A stretch of DNA of 30,092 bases from assembly GCA_033085395.1 (NCBI GenBank), contig JANQBS010000385.1, positions 1 to 30,092 on the forward strand. The letters are read 5' to 3'. The position numbers and the translations under genes are program-made. The stretch is from Xanthoparmelia taractica. Lineage: Eukaryota; Ascomycota; Lecanoromycetes; Lecanorales; Parmeliaceae. This document shows, in pieces, positions 19,336 through 30,092 of this stretch; position 1 is the first letter of the stretch; every line of letters begins with the position of its first letter. The notes beneath the pieces are model-generated. The model did not search any database, had not been told where the DNA came from, and worked only from the letters and a program-made list of their open reading frames with translations.

Positions 19336-20594
19336 ATTCTAGATTAATATATAAGTTAGAGCGAAATTAGCTTAAGTAATTATTAAACTCCGACACTTAA
19401 TAAGTAATATTAAGATAAACTTTCTTCTAATTTAATCTCGCTAAGTAAATATAACTATTCTAATAAATAATAACTAAAATAATAATTATAATATATTATT
19501 TTCTTAAATTATAATCTACGTAAGATTATTAAGTTAATCTCTTCTTTAATTACTTATAAAATAATTTTAAATTATCTTTCTTACTCTTTTCGTAAATCTT
19601 TAATCTATAGAGATTAATCTCTTATTACTTTACGTTCGCTTCTCTCCTCTCAATTAAAGAATAATTAATAAATAAAATTTTAATAAAAAAGAATTAATTT
19701 CTTACTTAAATTAATCTAAAGAGCACTTTATTATTATCACTATATAATTAATATTAGAAATCTCCTCTATCTAATAATTCCGAATTTTTAATTAATCTAT
19801 CTAGCTTCAAGTAATATATTAAGATCTTTCTTTAAGTTTAATGTATCTTATTTATAACTATTCTATTAATATTCTATATAAGATATTATTATTAAAGCCC
19901 GAAAGATTAAAAACGAATAGCTTTTTTAATTATTATATAGTCGCTTAATTTATAAGAAATATCGCTTATAAGCTATAGCTTTACTAGATACGACTAAGAT
20001 ATCTCTAATTACACGTGTTATTAATAGAATCTAAGACTTTAAGCTTTTTTATTAATTAAGAATTAATAAATTCTTAAAATAAGTGAAAAATACTTAATTA
20101 AGATTAAAAATTTAAGTTATAACTAGAATAATAAATAGAATATTAATCTTCTCTTTTATATCACTAAAATTAATTATTATTCAACACTTCTATCGTCTTT
20201 TCGATCTTATTAATAATATTATTAAGCGACTTTACGCGACTTTTTACTCGTTTAGTTCTCTATATCTAATTATTAATATTAAAATATTAATAATTTCAAT
20301 ACGTTTATTCGAGCGTATTCTAATATATCTCTACCTAAGGTATTTAATTAGACTTAAGTTCTCAATTCGATTCTTTTAATATTATATTCCCGTAACTTAG
20401 ACGCAAAAGTATTATCTATTTATAGAGATATCTTATATTCGATTAGATCTCGCTATAATAGATAGTCAACTTCTTACGAGCCGCCTTTAAAGTCTCGCGA
20501 AGTTCGACTTTTCACGGAACTCGCTTATCTATAACACTATCTATAACATCGAATAATATAATAAAATTTAAGACTTAAGAGAAAATATAATAGC
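19336..20594. other. RIP-degraded repeat DNA, unassigned
   Basis: AT-rich, TpA-saturated and stop-rich in all frames. It is probably the interior of a larger hAT-like or other element. Its last 60 or so bases (20535-20594) recur inverted near 29647-29700, proving that this part is repeated. No protein could be recognised. Confidence 0.5.
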
Positions 20595-20777
20595 TATTAG
20601 AACTGCAATTAGAATAAGTTAATAATAATATATAACGAATAAATTAAGTCTAAGAAGAAACTATCTAGCTGGGAAGGAATATCTATAAGAAACGTTAAAG
20701 CCTATAGGGGCTAGTCCCAATTGGGAAGGTAAGCCGACTTAGTGTTGCAGGCCTATATGATCGTCACACTTGTAACA
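20595..20777 (-). repeat. 3' LTR of the gypsy element (183 bp)
   Basis: Plus-strand ends are TATTAGAAC and CTTGTAACA; the first is probably a RIP-mutated TGTTA, giving TGTTA...TAACA inverted ends. It lacks the 25-bp or so extra segment found in the other LTR. Confidence 0.9.
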
Positions 20778-21299
20778 TTACTTCCCCCCTCAAATAGCGA
20801 TGTTCCAGCGCTATAGAAGAATAGTATTCGTATATAGAAATAATTTCGAACGCCTAGAAGGAACGTATGCTGATATAGGGATCGAGTGTGAGATATTTCG
20901 ATTTGCCCGGAGCTGGCCGAATAGATTCAAATAATAAGTAAAAATTAATTGAAATCTGGTTCTCTATTGGGCCTAGCGCGGTTTATTAAGGTATCGTCTA
21001 TAACATTTATTTATTACTTTCTTAGAGCCTTCGAACTTATCTTAATTCGTATAATATTAGTTGTTATCTCTATTTAAACCGATCTATTTAACTTTATATT
21101 AAAGTCGCTTATAGTAACGCCTAGAGTTTAATATATTATTTACGTCTTATGACTCTTTCTTATTAATTATTATAAATCTAAAAGAATCGTGCTTCTATTC
21201 TAATAGAGAATTTATAGTCGTAGGTCTAAATACCTTAAAACTAAAGATAAGATAAATTCTTATACTTTAAGAAAGTTCTAAACGATATAAGATATCGAC

Positions 21300-23520
21300 T
21301 CGCTTTAACACTCTATATAAATCGAGTTATTTATTTTCGAGGTCCTTATAAAGACGTTTAGTTCTAATGTTTTTGAACGATAATTAGACTCAATCGCCCA
21401 CATCGTAAGTAATCTTCTTACGATATTTATTCGCTTATAACTTCATAACTCTACGTGTTCTCTCTAATTATAATCGTTTAAACTTCAAAATCTTCTCTAT
21501 TCTAATCGTGATATCTTCTATCTTTAAGACTTATAGACGTTCGCGTGTAATCTTATAGAAAGTATAATCTCGATCGAAAGATATACGAGAATAAAAACCT
21601 CGATTGAAATAGAAGAGAGTGAGGGATATAGCGAATAAGGTGTTATTATTATTACTAAATTCGCTCATAAAGATTTATTTAGCTTAATTATCTTGCAAGT
21701 AGTTACAATAGATACGAAGATCTCGCTTTATATTCTAATTAGCCCTCTCGATCTAATCGTTCGTTTCGAGATAATATATAGTAAATAAATTAGTCTTAAT
21801 GCGTAGTTACTTACAGAGGCTTCTCCAGAGCGTAGATATAAATTACGCACCCTTATCTAATGTGAGAGATTATGGTAACCCGTATAATCGAAAGAGATTT
21901 CATATAAGAATTCAAATAAGTTCTTCTAATGAATAATCGTTATCTTCTTAATAATACGATACGTAGTAATATTTCTTTATAAGACGATATATAAGAATAC
22001 AAATAGCGTTAAAACCGTCTAATAGGAGTAGACCAATAATAAAATCCATAGAAACGTCTTATCAACAGCCTTGGGGGATTGAAAGTAATATTAATAGTTT
22101 ATTTGTTTTATCTCGAGGGGCCTTACTGCGTTAATAGTAATAATAGTTGCGAATATACTATTTAATTATTTTAACGTAGTTAGACTAATAGTAATAACGT
22201 AGAATTAAGTTAATCGTTCTTTATATTCCTAGGTAATCGCTAGAAGATTAATTATAAACCTCTCTTAATAACTTTATATAAAACTCGATCGAAACTTATA
22301 GTAGTCCGTTCTTAAAGAGTGCTTTATTAATAATACGATATCGACTTAGCGTGTGATCATGGAGTTTAAACTAATTGTGGTTTATCGCTTCACGAAATTC
22401 GTTACATATAGAGTCCTCTTTATTGACCTTGTGAATTCGTTTAAATAGATCTTCTTCGATCTCTATAACTCGGAATTAAACACGATCCGAAGTAAGAATC
22501 GTTTGATATTAATATTAACTTCTTTTATTAGCTTCGTTCGCTAAAATAGACGATAATATTCTTCTTAGAGCGTCGGCTTTGCTATTAACTATTCCCGCAC
22601 GAAAGATAATCTAAAAGTTGAATTCAGATAAGATATCTAGATAGCGTACTTAACGACGTGTAAGCTCCTTATTTTCTATAAAGGTTTTCAAGACCTAATA
22701 ATTAATAAACACTTAAATAGATAGCTCGATGTATTCTAGTTCTGGTCGCCAGTGTTCGAAGCATTAAATAATTGCTAGTAACTCTTTATTATAGATATAA
22801 TAGTTATATTTCGCTGGAATTATGCTTTTACTATAGAATATTATCGAGTAAAAAACTTTATCGTTATTATATTAAGATAAGATTTCTTTAAGCACGTAGT
22901 TAGAAAAATTAGTCTTAAGAATAGCTTAACGCTTAAAATTAAAGTAACGTAAAACTAAGATAGTAATTATACGCTTTTTAAGATCTTCGAACGACTTAAT
23001 ATAAATCTCGTTTTAGATGAAGAGAGTATTCTTCTTCGTGAGATTAACTAAGAACTTAATTAACTTAAAGAACTTATAAATAAAGCGTCGATAGAAGTTG
23101 ATAAATTTAATAAAGTCTTAAATCTCTTTTAAATTTATAAGAATACTTTAATTAAATATAGTCTCGATCTTACGAGAATTTATTCGTAGATTAGTTTCTA
23201 ATATAATAATACCTAGAAATACGATTTCTTCGATATCGAATTCGCATTTCTTAATATTAGTCTATAGACCAGCCTTTCGCAGACGTTAAAGAACTTATTT
23301 AACGTGCTTTAAATATTCCGCCTTCGTTTAATTATAAATAAGAATATCGTCTAAATAGACTTAATAGAAGTCGTTTAGAAAATCGAATAAAATATTATTA
23401 ATGTATTGTTGAAAAGTGCTCGATTTATTCGTTAGCCCAAAGAGTAGTACTTAATACTTATAAACTTCGAGGACTATAATAAAGATCGTATAATTCTTAT
23501 TATCGGGGTTTATTCGTAGC
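21300..23520 (-). pseudogene. Gypsy pol relic (RT, RNase H, integrase)
   Basis: On the minus strand, a stop-interrupted frame reads from the reverse transcriptase active site YLDDIL (23357-23340) through KCEFDIEEIVFLG, FYRRFIYKF, the RNase H blocks HWRPELEYIE and LDILSEFNF, to integrase blocks such as RIYCNYLQD and YDVGD. Stops are mainly TAA and TAG where Q or W is expected, fitting C-to-T/G-to-A decay. The gag and protease part upstream (about 24000-26770) is too degraded to recognise. Confidence 0.88.
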
Positions 23521-26500
23521 TTATTAAATGCGACGATAATATCTAGACGAGTAAAATATTGATATTTCCTAATTTTATTAATAACTTCCTCTATTAGAGA
23601 AAGTAAATTTCAATTACGTTTCGTTATAGCATTTAATTTCCGATAATCTATATAGAAACGAAGATTATCGTTAATCTTTAGGATAAATAGAATCGATAAT
23701 AAATAAAAAGTCTTACTAGAAGTGATAAAGTTCTTAAATAGATTATTTATTAAATACTCTTTAATCTTCTAAAGCTTATAAAAAGATATACGATAAACGC
23801 GACTCTAAGATAACTTAAAATTATTAATAAACTCGATTTTATAGTTATAAAAGCGATGAGAAGAGAGCTAATCGACTTTAAAACGATTAAAGACGTTTAA
23901 AAACTTTTAATACTTAAGAAAGAGTTACTTTCTAACGTCGCTTAGGTTTTAAATAGTAATCTTTACTAAAGAAAACTAATTTCTTTCGCTCTAGACTTAG
24001 CGTTATAAGCTATATTTCAATCGATATCTTTCATTAATATCGCGAATAATTAAGTTTTAGAATACTTCGTCTACTTAATTAATATCGCAAAGAAGATAGT
24101 AGCGATGCTATAAATAGAGAATAAATAATTCTTAGGCGTAGATTATAAGCGAGTAAAAATCTTTAGTCGAGATTAAGTTAATTTAAAAGTCTTAATCGAG
24201 AGTATCGATTTAATAAAGAAATAAGTTATAAAAATAGAAGAAGTTTATAATAAATAATCTCGAAAGAGAATAGAGTCGTTACTTATATCTAGAAGTAAAT
24301 TAAAGTAATTTATTTATAATTTATCTAGAATAATTATATATTATCTTAAATTCGTTATAAGCATTAGAGTTATAAGTTTCTTATATCTCGAAAGAATAAG
24401 ATTTAAGTATATAGCGTGCGTAATAGACTTCTTACTAAGTTATTCGTTATAGTCTCAAATTAGTCTAGACTTTATAAGAAAAATAAGTTATATATTTAGC
24501 AGCTAATAAATCTCGTAAATCAGGCGTTTATTAATAAACGCGTATTCGATAGTCTCGATATTGATAAGAATTTAAACGTGATAAATCTTTTCTTAAGAAG
24601 TTAGGCTTTCTTAAGTTAAAAACGATTTTAAGGCGAATAACTTACGTCAAGTCTCTTTTAAATTGCATAAGAATAGAATCTTATTTTAATTCGTAACTAT
24701 AAATAAAATTACGAGTTTTTCGAATCGGATTATTTAGACTTCGATTTCACGAAACTCTCTTTATTTTGATTTTTTATCTTATTAATTCGATAAAAAGATC
24801 GACGTTTTAAATAAGCGAATAATAAGTATTTCTTCTTATAATAAATATAGTAGATATCTTTCTTCTAATCTTTAATAGTCTTTTACTATTATTACTTTAT
24901 AGCGAAAAAGAGATATCGAAAAATTAGATTCGTTCGAGAGAAGAAGATATTTATAAAACTAGATATAAACGTTACACGCTTAAAGACTTATATCTTATTT
25001 ATCACGTTCTTAGTCTTCTTAACTACCCTTTTCTAATATATAATACGATACTTATTATTCGTTCGAGTTAAGAATACTTTTAGAGCGAATATCGTAATAA
25101 ACTCGATAAAAGAGTTCGTCTAGGCCGTACGAAGATAAGGGGCGAGCTTTTTATTTATATCCCGAAGTTAAGCTTTATTTAACACACTTAACTTTATAGC
25201 GAGACGTTTAAAGTCTTAATAGAAATCGCTAAACGAAAGATCTTTCTACTTTAAGACCTTATACTCGTAAACTCTATTTACTTTACAATTCGAGTCTTTA
25301 AATAATTTCTATAGATCGTCTAAAATTTTATCGATAATTTAATAGAAATCGAAGCTTAGACGATAAGATTAAGTATAGATAACTTTAATTACTTTCCCAC
25401 TAGTGCGGGACTTAATATAAGCGATTCTAATTATCTCATTATCGAAATAATCTTAATTAACCTTTAACTTACTAAACATTTAACTAATTTAATTATCTTA
25501 TTAAGATTCTTTATCGTTAATTAATACTAAAGAATAAAAGAACTTTTCGAAGTATCTAATTAAGATTTAAATCTATATCGAATCAATAAATTCCTTATAA
25601 GATCTTCGAAGTTAATGCTAAAGATTCTACACTTATTATTATAAATAATTATAGGCTACTTAAAGCCGATCGAGTGTAGTTCTAGTCTTCTTCTTCTTTC
25701 TTTATTCTTTTTTATATTTTAGCTTATAATTCGAATTTTCTTTAAGTAGAGAGTCGTATAATTAAATAACTTCTATTCTAAGATCGCGCTATTCGCGAAG
25801 CTTATTTAAAATAATTAAGAACTCTTTAAAATTCGTATTAGCTTATTATATTAGTTATTCTTAAATAACTATATTTTAGACGAAGATAAGATCCTTAAGC
25901 GCTTAAAAAGTGTTTCTAAATAATATAGACACTCGTCGATTTAGAGTATTCTTAAGATAACGTTCTAGGTTAAGAAATAGCGTAGAATAGATTACGAGAT
26001 TTATTTCCGTCTAAGAACCTCTCGCGCCTTACTTTATATTACGAGATATTCTATAGAGACTATAAATAGATTATTAAGTAAGTGATATTATATAATATTA
26101 AGATATCGTTCAATTTTATAAGAAAGTAATAGTTTTCTCCGAACTTTTAAATAGAATTACTTTTTTATGCGAAACTCGCTTAAGTTAAAATTAAAATTAA
26201 TACGATAAGAACGAACTTAGCTAAGTTTATAGTGAGTGTCTTAGATCGATTATAATATAAGCAATAATTGTTTAAATAAAGTATACTTACAGTCGAATAG
26301 ACTTCAAAGAACGCTCTATCAGTGCGTGACGTCGAGAAGTAAGTTATATAAGTAATTCTTGCCAGCGCATCTACACGACTTTAACTACTACACTAACTAA
26401 TAATAAAATAACTAAATCGTGCCAGAATCACGTTTAGAGCACACTAACTAATAGACTAATCGCGTGACTTATAGTCGCGCCGCGAGGCCGAGTATTGAAT

Positions 26501-26773
26501 AGATATTAAGATTATATTACGTTGATGTTTAATTAAGAGGGGGCACTCCGTATAATTGAAGAGCTACCTTGCTACAATTTCTTTAATCTCGCTTACTTAC
26601 GAGCCTTTAGTAATTTCGTATAATTTAAATCTTCCAATAATACGTTCATATAATTTAAAAGATATCTAAAATAATATGTGTTAATATCTTTCGAAGTCGT
26701 CGATTATATTATAAACGAATTCTTTTAGCTCGCACGTCCTACGAGCGTAATAAGAAAGTAAGAGTTAATTTAA

Positions 26774-26981
26774 TATTAGAACTACAATTAGAATAAGTTA
26801 ATAATAATATATAACGAATAAATTAAGTCTAAGAAGAAACTATCTAGCTGAAAAGAAATATCTATAAGAGACGTTAAGGCCTATAGGGGCTAGTCTCAAT
26901 TGAAAAGAAAAGCCGTAGTCCCAATTGAAAAGATAAGCCGACTTGATATTGTAGGTCTATATGGTCGTCACACTCGTAACA
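26774..26981 (-). repeat. 5' LTR of the gypsy element (208 bp)
   Basis: Ends TATTAGAAC and CTCGTAACA on the plus strand, followed by ATAGC. It carries an internal near-duplication (two CAATTGAAAAGA-type segments) absent from the other LTR, which accounts for the length difference. Confidence 0.9.
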
Positions 26982-26986
26982 ATAGC

Positions 26987-27230
26987 TTAAATAAAGATAG
27001 ATAATATTTATAAAAAATATAGAATATTATGAAAGACGCGTCTTCTAGTAATACTTAGCTTTAAATCTAGCTTTAACTACTTAAAATTAATAACTAATAC
27101 GGAGACTATATAATACATAAACTAATGTGCAAGGTAAATGCCCCTTCGCTATAGCGTATCAATTAAATTCTAATAAATACTAGTAAAAGAAGTAGGGGTT
27201 AGTAAGTGTAAGGGTGTAAGGGCTAGGGGC
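26987..27230. repeat. Right half of the repeat interrupted by the gypsy element
   Basis: This segment, together with the end of the 19336-20594 region, matches the inverted copy around 29405-29700. It ends GGTGTAAGGGCTAGGGGC directly before a hAT-like terminus at 27231. Confidence 0.75.
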
Positions 27231-27467
27231 TACGGGTTGGAAAGGTCTGGGATGGTCTGGGATATGAGGTGTCGATACCATACCATGATATGATATAATA
27301 TTGAGATTATATTATTTGATTTTTATGAGATGATCTGGGAGACGTGCTAGTATTATGAAATAATCTAAGAAATTTCTAATATATATAGAAATATACTATA
27401 TATAAAAGAAGTTACTCTATATAGAATCATGCGAACGTATTCTAGCCATTATTCTGGCCATTACTTT
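27231..27467 (+). mobile_element. hAT-like left-end module with internal deletion
   Basis: Starts TACGGGTTGGAAAGGTCTGG and matches the left part of 27883-28453, but lacks about 40 bases around the ATGCAGG/TATCCC segment. Similarity stops at CCATTACT, the same relative point at which the 18665 copy is interrupted. The following ATT-repeat-rich DNA (27468-27874) is unrelated. Confidence 0.75.
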
Positions 27468-27874
27468 ACTTTATTATTATTATTATTATTACTTTACTTT
27501 ATTATCAAGTTATTAAGCTAAGCTCGCTATCGTATTTGATATCTTATTACGAAAGATCTTCGCAATTATCTAGAGCTTGGCGAGTTATTTTTATTATTAT
27601 TAATATATTTAATTTATTTAATTATTAGAAGATTTACTAACACGCTAATTATAATAGTAATTTACTATCTATTCTACGATAATAAATTTCCCTCTTCTTT
27701 CTTCGCATTATAAAAAGAATTTACAATTATTCTCTATAATTATATATTCTTAGTTATTAAAGTTATACGCTTTATATAAATAATATAAAGATTAATATCT
27801 TCGAATATATAATAAAGAAAAGCTTTCGCCGACTTATAAATAATCTTTTTAAAATTCTAGTTATAATTCTAATT
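27468..27874. other. AT-rich DNA, unassigned
   Basis: It begins with an ATT triplet run (about 27472-27492) and an ACTTTACTTTATTATT motif, then featureless RIP-like sequence. Presumably the interior of the element starting at 27231. Confidence 0.45.
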
Positions 27875-27882
27875 ATTATACG

Positions 27883-28453
27883 TACGGGTCGGAAAGGTCT
27901 AGGATGGTCTAGGATATGGGGTGTCGATACCATACCATGGTATGATATGGTATTGAGATCATATCATTTGATTTTTATGGGATGGTCTGGGAGACGTGCT
28001 GGTATCATGGAATAGTCTGGGAAATTTCTTATATATGCAGGAATATCCCATGTTATATGTAGGGGTATGGGAAATATACTATATATAGAAGAAGTTACTC
28101 TATATAGAATCATGCGAACGTATTCTAGTTATTATTCTAGTCATTATTCTAGCCATCACTAATGTCTAATGTATGTAGATTCGCAAGACGAGGGTCTACA
28201 TTTAATGCTAGCAGTCAGCGCAAGAAGTATTTCTTATCTTATTCGCCACCTAATATGGAAAATAATCTACATCATGAAATACCCCTGCATATACCAGAAA
28301 TTTCCCAGACCATTTCATGATACCAGTAATTTCCCATCCCATATCTTTATAAGTGATCTGATATGACCCCCTTATGATACCCTTTCATGATATAATATGA
28401 TACGATATGATATGGGATATCCCACTAAATATACCAGATCTTTCCGGCTCGTA
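27883..28453 (+). mobile_element. Complete hAT-like foldback MITE, 571 bp
   Basis: Starts TACGGGTCGGAAAGG and ends with the inverted match CTTTCCGGCTCGTA, flanked by the 8-bp duplication ATTATACG (27875-27882 and 28454-28461). The two halves are imperfect inverted copies of one another over long stretches: CTGGTATCATG and CTGGGAAATTTCT near 28000 recur inverted near 28320. It contains a palindrome ATACCATGGTAT and keeps many CpA and TpG dinucleotides, so it is the least RIP-affected copy. A 65-codon ORF inside has no meaning as a gene. No transposase fits, so it depends on an autonomous relative. Confidence 0.92.
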
Positions 28454-28461
28454 ATTATACG

Positions 28462-29402
28462 TCTTATTTAAATTAATAAATAATTATCTTATTTCGTAAA
28501 TTACAAATAAGCTATATATTCTTAGCTTATAAAGTAACTCTTTTTATATGAAATACGTATAATTACGCGACTATATAAGAGTTAGTTATAATTACTTCTT
28601 AATAAAAAAAATAAGATCTATTATCTAATTTAGAGATAATTCTAATTTTTATTAATTCTTAAAGTGCGGTTAAGATAAAGAATTAAATTCGAAAATCTCT
28701 TTTTTTAATAAGTCTTAGAATCTTCTTTATTAATTAAGTAAACGCTTTTTATAATATAATTAAGTTCGTCGATTTTTATATATAGTAAATCTCTTATAAC
28801 GCGCGAGCTTAGAAATAATATTAATAAAAATAAAAATATTTACTCTATAAACTTATTATTAGCTTTTTATTTTTACGACTTTCTTATCGATTTAAATCGA
28901 ATCTTAAGTCTCTTTTAATTATATAATTTTTTAACGTTAAAAGATTTAAATAAGAATATAAAATATTTTTAAATATTTTTATAATATTATTAATAACTAA
29001 AAGAGAAGAGTTAGACTTATACGAGTTTATACTATTATTTATAATTATAAGCGCTATTCTTATCGAGAAAAAAAGAGTAAAATTTTTTTTTAAGAAATAT
29101 TAAAGTATTATTAACGTTAGAGAGTTATCTAGAAAAAAGAGCTTTAGAGATAATCGCTAGAATTATAATTAGAATAGAGATTCGAATTTAGATAGTTATT
29201 AAAGTGTTAATTATAAAGATTTAAACTTAGATAATTATTAGAATATTTATTAGAATAAAAATTTAAACTCGCGTAGAAAGAAATCTAATTAATATATTAA
29301 ATATATTTTAACTTATTAAATTCTCTTATTAAGTTAATTTATTAGCGATTAATACTATCGCATAGCTATATTAAAGAATTTGTCTCTCGCGCGCTTCGGC
29401 TT
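28462..29402. other. RIP-degraded AT-rich DNA, unassigned
   Basis: TpA-rich with stops in all frames; no recognisable protein, RNA or terminal repeat. It continues the sequence interrupted by the MITE at 27883. Confidence 0.45.
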
Positions 29403-29702
29403 CTAGCCCTTACACCCTTACACTTATTAATCTCTATTCCTTTCACTAGCATTTATTAAAATTTAATTAATACGCTATAGCGAAGGGGTATTTATCTTAT
29501 ATATTAGTTTATATATTATATAGTCGCCATATTAGTTATTAATTTTAAGTAGTTAAAGCTAGATTTAAAGCTAAGTATTACTAGAAAACGCGTCTTCTAT
29601 AATATTCTATATTTTTTATAGATATTACCTATCTTTATTTAAGCTATTATATTTTCTCTTAAGTCTTAAATTTTACTATATTATTTAGTATCGTAGTTAG
29701 TG
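29403..29702 (-). repeat. Inverted second copy of the gypsy target repeat, with empty site
   Basis: The reverse complement matches 20535-20594 joined directly to 26982-27215, with a single ATAGC where the gypsy element sits in the other copy (GCTAT at 29643-29647 on the plus strand). Differences are mostly transitions. Confidence 0.88.
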
Positions 29703-30022
29703 TACGAGTTGGAAAGGTCTAGTATATTTAGTGGAATATTCTATATTATATCGTATCATATTATATTATGAGAGAATATTATGAAGGAATTATATTAGAT
29801 TACTTATAAAGATATAAGATAAGAAATTATTAATATTATGAAATAATCTAAGAAATTTCTAATATATGTAGGGGTATTTTATAATGTAGATTATTTTTCA
29901 TATTAGGTGACGAATAAGATAAGAAATATTTCTTGCGCTAACTGTTAGCATTAATATAGACCTTCGTCTTGCGAATCTATATATATTAGACATTAATAAC
30001 AGCTAGAATAATAACTAAAATT
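29703..30022 (-). mobile_element. hAT-like MITE copy in reverse orientation, strongly RIP-mutated, partial
   Basis: Starts TACGAGTTGGAAAGG and follows the reverse complement of 28453 down to about 28130, with most differences C-to-T or G-to-A. Similarity is lost near 30022, before the window ends, so the far end is missing or rearranged. Confidence 0.8.
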
Positions 30023-30092
30023 TATATATCTTAGCTAAAGTTATTAATAGATCTTTTTCTTATCTTTGAATAGCGTTCTATTTCTTCGAATT

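Larger units (their letters stand above)
20595..26981 (-). mobile_element. Complete Ty3/gypsy LTR retrotransposon, RIP-degraded, 6.39 kb
   Basis: Two direct LTRs (20595-20777 and 26774-26981) enclose a 6-kb interior and the whole is flanked by the 5-bp duplication ATAGC (20590-20594 and 26982-26986). A purine tract on the minus strand (complement of CTTCCCCCCTC, 20781-20791) lies beside the left LTR, marking it as the 3' LTR and the element as minus-strand. Decayed minus-strand frames show, in order, reverse transcriptase (YLDDIL at 23357-23340), RNase H (HWRPELE and a KADALRR block, about 22870-22545) and integrase (RIYCNYLQD and NKYRKKITYDVGD blocks, about 22080-21300). The RT-RNase H-integrase order is that of Ty3/gypsy. 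Stops occur throughout; no functional protein can be made. Confidence 0.92.

Noticed and set aside
27200..27230. Telomere-like GTGTAAGGGTGTAAGGGCTAGGGG
   Set aside because: Only two imperfect units, repeated as part of a dispersed element near 29403; not a telomere array.
28169..28366. 65-codon ORF in the right repeat block
   Set aside because: It lies wholly within the inverted-repeat body of the MITE and has no protein-like features.
1..30092. DUF3435 (Starship captain) recombinase, CRISPR arrays, tRNA or rRNA genes
   Set aside because: Looked for because of the DUF3723 gene and repeats; no supporting motif or structure was seen on either strand.

Overview
This window looks like a filamentous ascomycete (Pezizomycotina) chromosome segment with two compartments. 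The genes have short GT-AG introns (about 47-77 nt) and match fungal families (DUF3723, fungal DUF4430 secreted proteins, P450, MFS, CorA-like two-TM proteins). The flanks are AT-rich, TpA-rich, poor in CpA/TpG and still contain CpG, as expected from repeat-induced point mutation (RIP). I cannot name the genus.

Layout: 1-4570 is a RIP-degraded transposon block. It holds the terminus of a hAT-like element (1-77) and a 4.03-kb Tc1/mariner-type element (541-4570) with 104-bp terminal inverted repeats, a TA target duplication and a recognisable DD34E transposase relic. A 276-bp hAT-like MITE (4075-4350, 8-bp duplication GATATAGT) is nested inside it. A normal-composition gene island runs from about 4573 to 18664. 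It contains a frameshifted DUF3723 gene (minus), a gene-poor 3.8-kb stretch, an intron-containing secreted DUF4430 gene (plus), relics of an MFS transporter and a P450 (both minus), an unrecognised two-exon gene (406 aa, minus), a minisatellite, and a multi-exon CorA-like two-TM membrane protein gene (minus).

From 18665 to the end is a second RIP-degraded, nested transposon block. It contains several copies of a hAT-like family whose termini read TACGGGTCGGAAAGG, one complete and little-mutated MITE (27883-28453, duplication ATTATACG), a truncated LTR, and a complete Ty3/gypsy retrotransposon (20595-26981, minus strand, duplication ATAGC). The sequence the retrotransposon inserted into exists a second time, inverted and uninterrupted, near 29643.

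The island genes do not form an obvious single pathway. The MFS and P450 relics suggest a dead transport/oxidation gene pair, possibly from a secondary-metabolite cluster. DUF3723 is a family often carried by fungal Starship giant transposons, so the island may be decayed mobile cargo, but no DUF3435 captain recombinase is visible here.
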